Below, piece by piece: positions 4,520 through 6,305 of a DNA stretch of 6,305 nucleotides. Positions within the stretch are counted from its first letter, which is position 1; the number at the start of each line of letters is the position of its first letter. Where the stretch lies: the NCBI GenBank assembly GCA_028865585.1, contig JAGWJU010000077.1, positions 1-6,305 of the forward strand, in the 5' to 3' direction. The translations under genes and the position numbers were made by a program. The notes below the pieces were generated by a model. That model was not told the DNA's origin, ran no database searches, and saw only the letters and a list, made by a program, of their open reading frames with translations. The DNA is from Elusimicrobiota bacterium (lineage in GTDB: Bacteria > Elusimicrobiota > Elusimicrobia > UBA1565 > UBA9628).

Positions 4520-5827
4520 ATGGCATTTCCGACCGCTCAAAAATCAGCCGTCCAAACCAGAGGGCAAGCGCTTCCGGCAAGCCGATGGTTTCTGGAATTC
4601 CTGAAATCGCCCAAATCTTCGCGCGGTGACGAGCTTTTCTCGGAACAAATTCAGCCGCGTTTGAGCGAGTGGAATGCGTCCGGCCAAAAAATCCCAGTTT
4701 TCACCGGCGAATTCTGGACTTCGCGCCAGCGGCAAGGTTCATCGCTGCATGAAATTTCCTATCGTGCGTGCTTCAAACCGCAGCTTCCGCGCTTCTTCAT
4801 TGAACGGCTGACCTGCGCGGGGGACAGAGTGTATGACCCGTTTCTGGGCCGCGGGACGACGGCCGTTGAAGCTGCGCTGCTGGGGCGTAATCCCATTGGG
4901 AATGATGTCAATCCTTTGAGCGAAATTTTGACGCGGCCACGGCTGCGAATTCCCAGCCTGGACGAAGTTTCCGAGCGCTTAGCCTCTATTCCTCTGGAGG
5001 AAAAATGCCGAGCTGAAATCGATTTGACGATGTTTTATCATCCGCGCACGGAAAGCGAGATTGTTTCCCTTAAAAAATATCTGCAGCAAAGAGCGTCGGA
5101 AGGAAGCGAAGACGATATCGACCGTTGGATCCGCATGGTGGCTACCAACCGCTTGACCGGCCATTCCAGCGGATTTTTTTCCGTCTATACGCTGCCTCCT
5201 AATCAAGCGACTTCCCCCGAAGATCAAAAGCGCATTAACGAGAAAAGGGGGCAAAAACCGGAATACAGGAACGTCCGGGACATCATCCTTAAAAAAACCA
5301 GAAGCCTGCGCAAGGATTTGACCCCGGAGCAGATCTCCGCGCTGGGTGCGGCTTCTCGGCGCGCTCAATTTACTTGCCGCGACGCGGGAAAAGTTCAAGA
5401 AATCCCCTCGTGTTCGGTGCGGCTGACCGTTACCTCCCCGCCGTTTCTCGATGTCGTCGAATATTCCAAAGACAATTGGCTCCGAGGCTGGTTCAACGGC
5501 ATTGACGCGAAGCTTATCGGTTCGAAAATAACCATGTCCCGCACTGCGGAGCAGTGGACCGGGACAATGACGAAAGTTTTTCATGAGTTGTTCCGGGTCA
5601 CGGCAGACGGCGGCTATGTCGCTTTCGAGGTTGGCGAGGTGCGCAAGGCAACCTTAAAGCTGGAGGATTGCGTCGTCCCTGCGGGGCTTGCCGCCGGATT
5701 CCATTGCCTCGCGATCATGGTCAACGAGCAGCGGTTCACTAAAACCTCGAATATTTGGGGCGTCGGCAATAACGCCCTGGGCACCAATACAAATCGGATC
5801 GTTATTTTTCGAAAGGGCCGCGGGTAG
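4520..5827 (+). CDS. DNA methyltransferase of a restriction-modification system (N4-C/N6-A type)
   Basis: This is a 435-residue S-adenosylmethionine-dependent DNA methyltransferase. SLHEISYRACFKPQLPRFFI (75-94) resembles motif X. It is followed by DPFLGRGTT (106-114), the FxGxG AdoMet-binding motif I, and by GND (128-130), a motif II-like acidic residue. The catalytic motif IV is TSPPF (305-309). NRIVIFRK near the C-terminus is a final strand. Order X-I-IV with about 190 residues between I and IV puts the likely target-recognition region in the middle (140-300). (S/T)PP(F/Y) is common in N4-cytosine enzymes and also occurs in N6-adenine enzymes, so the modified base is unresolved. The stop TAG is one base before the ATG of a nuclease gene, giving a two-gene operon in which this enzyme would protect host DNA. 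Start: ATG 4520; an ATG at 4505 stops after three codons. The Shine-Dalgarno is weak, so initiation may be near-leaderless. Codon use is intermediate in GC, unlike the SDR gene. Confidence 0.85.
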   Translation: MAFPTAQKSAVQTRGQALPASRWFLEFLKSPKSSRGDELFSEQIQPRLSEWNASGQKIPVFTGEFWTSRQRQGSSLHEISYRACFKPQLPRFFIERLTCAGDRVYDPFLGRGTTAVEAALLGRNPIGNDVNPLSEILTRPRLRIPSLDEVSERLASIPLEEKCRAEIDLTMFYHPRTESEIVSLKKYLQQRASEGSEDDIDRWIRMVATNRLTGHSSGFFSVYTLPPNQATSPEDQKRINEKRGQKPEYRNVRDIILKKTRSLRKDLTPEQISALGAASRRAQFTCRDAGKVQEIPSCSVRLTVTSPPFLDVVEYSKDNWLRGWFNGIDAKLIGSKITMSRTAEQWTGTMTKVFHELFRVTADGGYVAFEVGEVRKATLKLEDCVVPAGLAAGFHCLAIMVNEQRFTKTSNIWGVGNNALGTNTNRIVIFRKGRG

Positions 5828-5828
5828 A

Positions 5829-6305
5829 ATGGAATACCCCAAAGTATCGGGAGACGAAAGCCTCGTCGCGGACGCCGTTTATGTCAAGCGGCTTGAGTCC
5901 GTCGTCAAGCAGATGCTGGAGCCTTTAAAGAACGTCCCGTTTCGGCTCGTGATTGAATCCTTGTCCGGGCATCGCGTCATTGCCTTCAAGTCTTCGGATG
6001 AAAAAGATCGACGATTATTGAACCTCTTGAAGGAAACAGCACGGACCGCCGCGAAAAAGATTAATAAGGACGGCATCCGCGGCCGGCGCGCGAATGAAAT
6101 CGGCAATGCCATCGAATCGTTCGTTGAAGGCGCGCTCAATTCGCTTGAAGCCAAAGCTGGAAAACCGAAAGTGCATGGGAAGGCAAAAGCGGCCGGCTAT
6201 CCCGATTTGGAATTCATCGATCGCGATGGACGCTTGAGTTATCTCGAATGCAAGACATTCAACCGGAAAAATGCGGATACGACGCAGCGCTCGTTTTATC
6301 TTTCG
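5829..6305 (+). CDS. PD-(D/E)xK restriction endonuclease, 5' part only
   Basis: The frame is open from ATG 5829 to the window end, 159 codons without a stop. Residues 1-80 are mostly charged helix with a short hydrophobic strand (FRLVIESL, 38-45). Residues 90-107 (EIGNAIESFVEGALNSLE) form a helix with acidic residues of the kind that precedes a nuclease core. GYPDLEFID (123-131) and LSYLECKTF (136-144) supply the catalytic PD...ExK set: Asp126, Glu140 and Lys142. Such enzymes cut double-stranded DNA with magnesium. The gene starts one base after the methyltransferase stop and is presumably translationally coupled to it; the Shine-Dalgarno is weak. Expression of the methyltransferase first suits a restriction-modification pair. 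I do not recognise the subfamily or the target site. The C-terminus is outside the window, so integrity cannot be judged. Other possibilities are a nicking or modification-dependent nuclease. Confidence 0.75.
   Translation, partial: MEYPKVSGDESLVADAVYVKRLESVVKQMLEPLKNVPFRLVIESLSGHRVIAFKSSDEKDRRLLNLLKETARTAAKKINKDGIRGRRANEIGNAIESFVEGALNSLEAKAGKPKVHGKAKAAGYPDLEFIDRDGRLSYLECKTFNRKNADTTQRSFYLS

Noticed and set aside
4979..5584. Minus-strand open frame of 201 codons inside the methyltransferase gene
   Set aside because: The plus frame holds clear methyltransferase motifs on both sides of it. The minus frame shows no domain and no start signals.

Overview
The window is bacterial: compact genes, Shine-Dalgarno sites, intrinsic terminators with U-tracts, a CspA-type cold shock gene and a tRNA gene. 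The resident genes (the RibD-like tail at the left edge, the zinc-finger SDR gene, the csp gene and the tRNA surroundings) are GC-rich with G/C-ending codons. I cannot place the organism more precisely. A GC-rich, probably little-cultivated lineage is a guess only.

Layout from left to right. Bases 2-130 are the 3' end of a probable RibD C-terminal-domain reductase. Bases 131-2050 form a visibly AT-rich block. It holds a palindromic repeat, about 270 bases without a gene, and two translationally coupled genes: a DUF262 protein (472-1581) and a HEPN-domain protein (1578-2042). The block stops abruptly at the TTG start of a very GC-rich SDR-family gene (2057-3574). A strong hairpin terminator separates that gene from a convergent csp gene (3630-3833, minus). 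Further right lie a minus-strand terminator, a tRNA-derived fragment in inverted orientation (3996-4023) and a minus-strand tRNA gene with anticodon GUA (4109-4180). Next come a promoter followed almost at once by a terminator (4302-4382), and a second copy of the palindromic repeat (4390-4431). Last is a restriction-modification pair: a DNA methyltransferase (4520-5827), then a PD-(D/E)xK nuclease cut off by the window end (5829-6305 onward).

How the genes may work together. The window appears to carry two separate candidate defence modules set into a conserved GC-rich background. One is DUF262 + HEPN, where a ParB/GmrSD-like NTP-dependent domain is paired with a probable RNase in place of the usual HNH nuclease. 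The other is a two-gene type II-like restriction-modification operon. Each module lies just downstream of one copy of the same 42-bp palindromic repeat (38 of 42 identical), so the repeat may mark an insertion-prone spot. The csp, SDR and tRNA genes look like housekeeping neighbours. The tRNA locus is unusual: the tRNA has a short variable loop despite a Tyr-type anticodon, and its downstream region holds an inverted fragment of the same tRNA, with a 14-base perfect complement to the anticodon arm.
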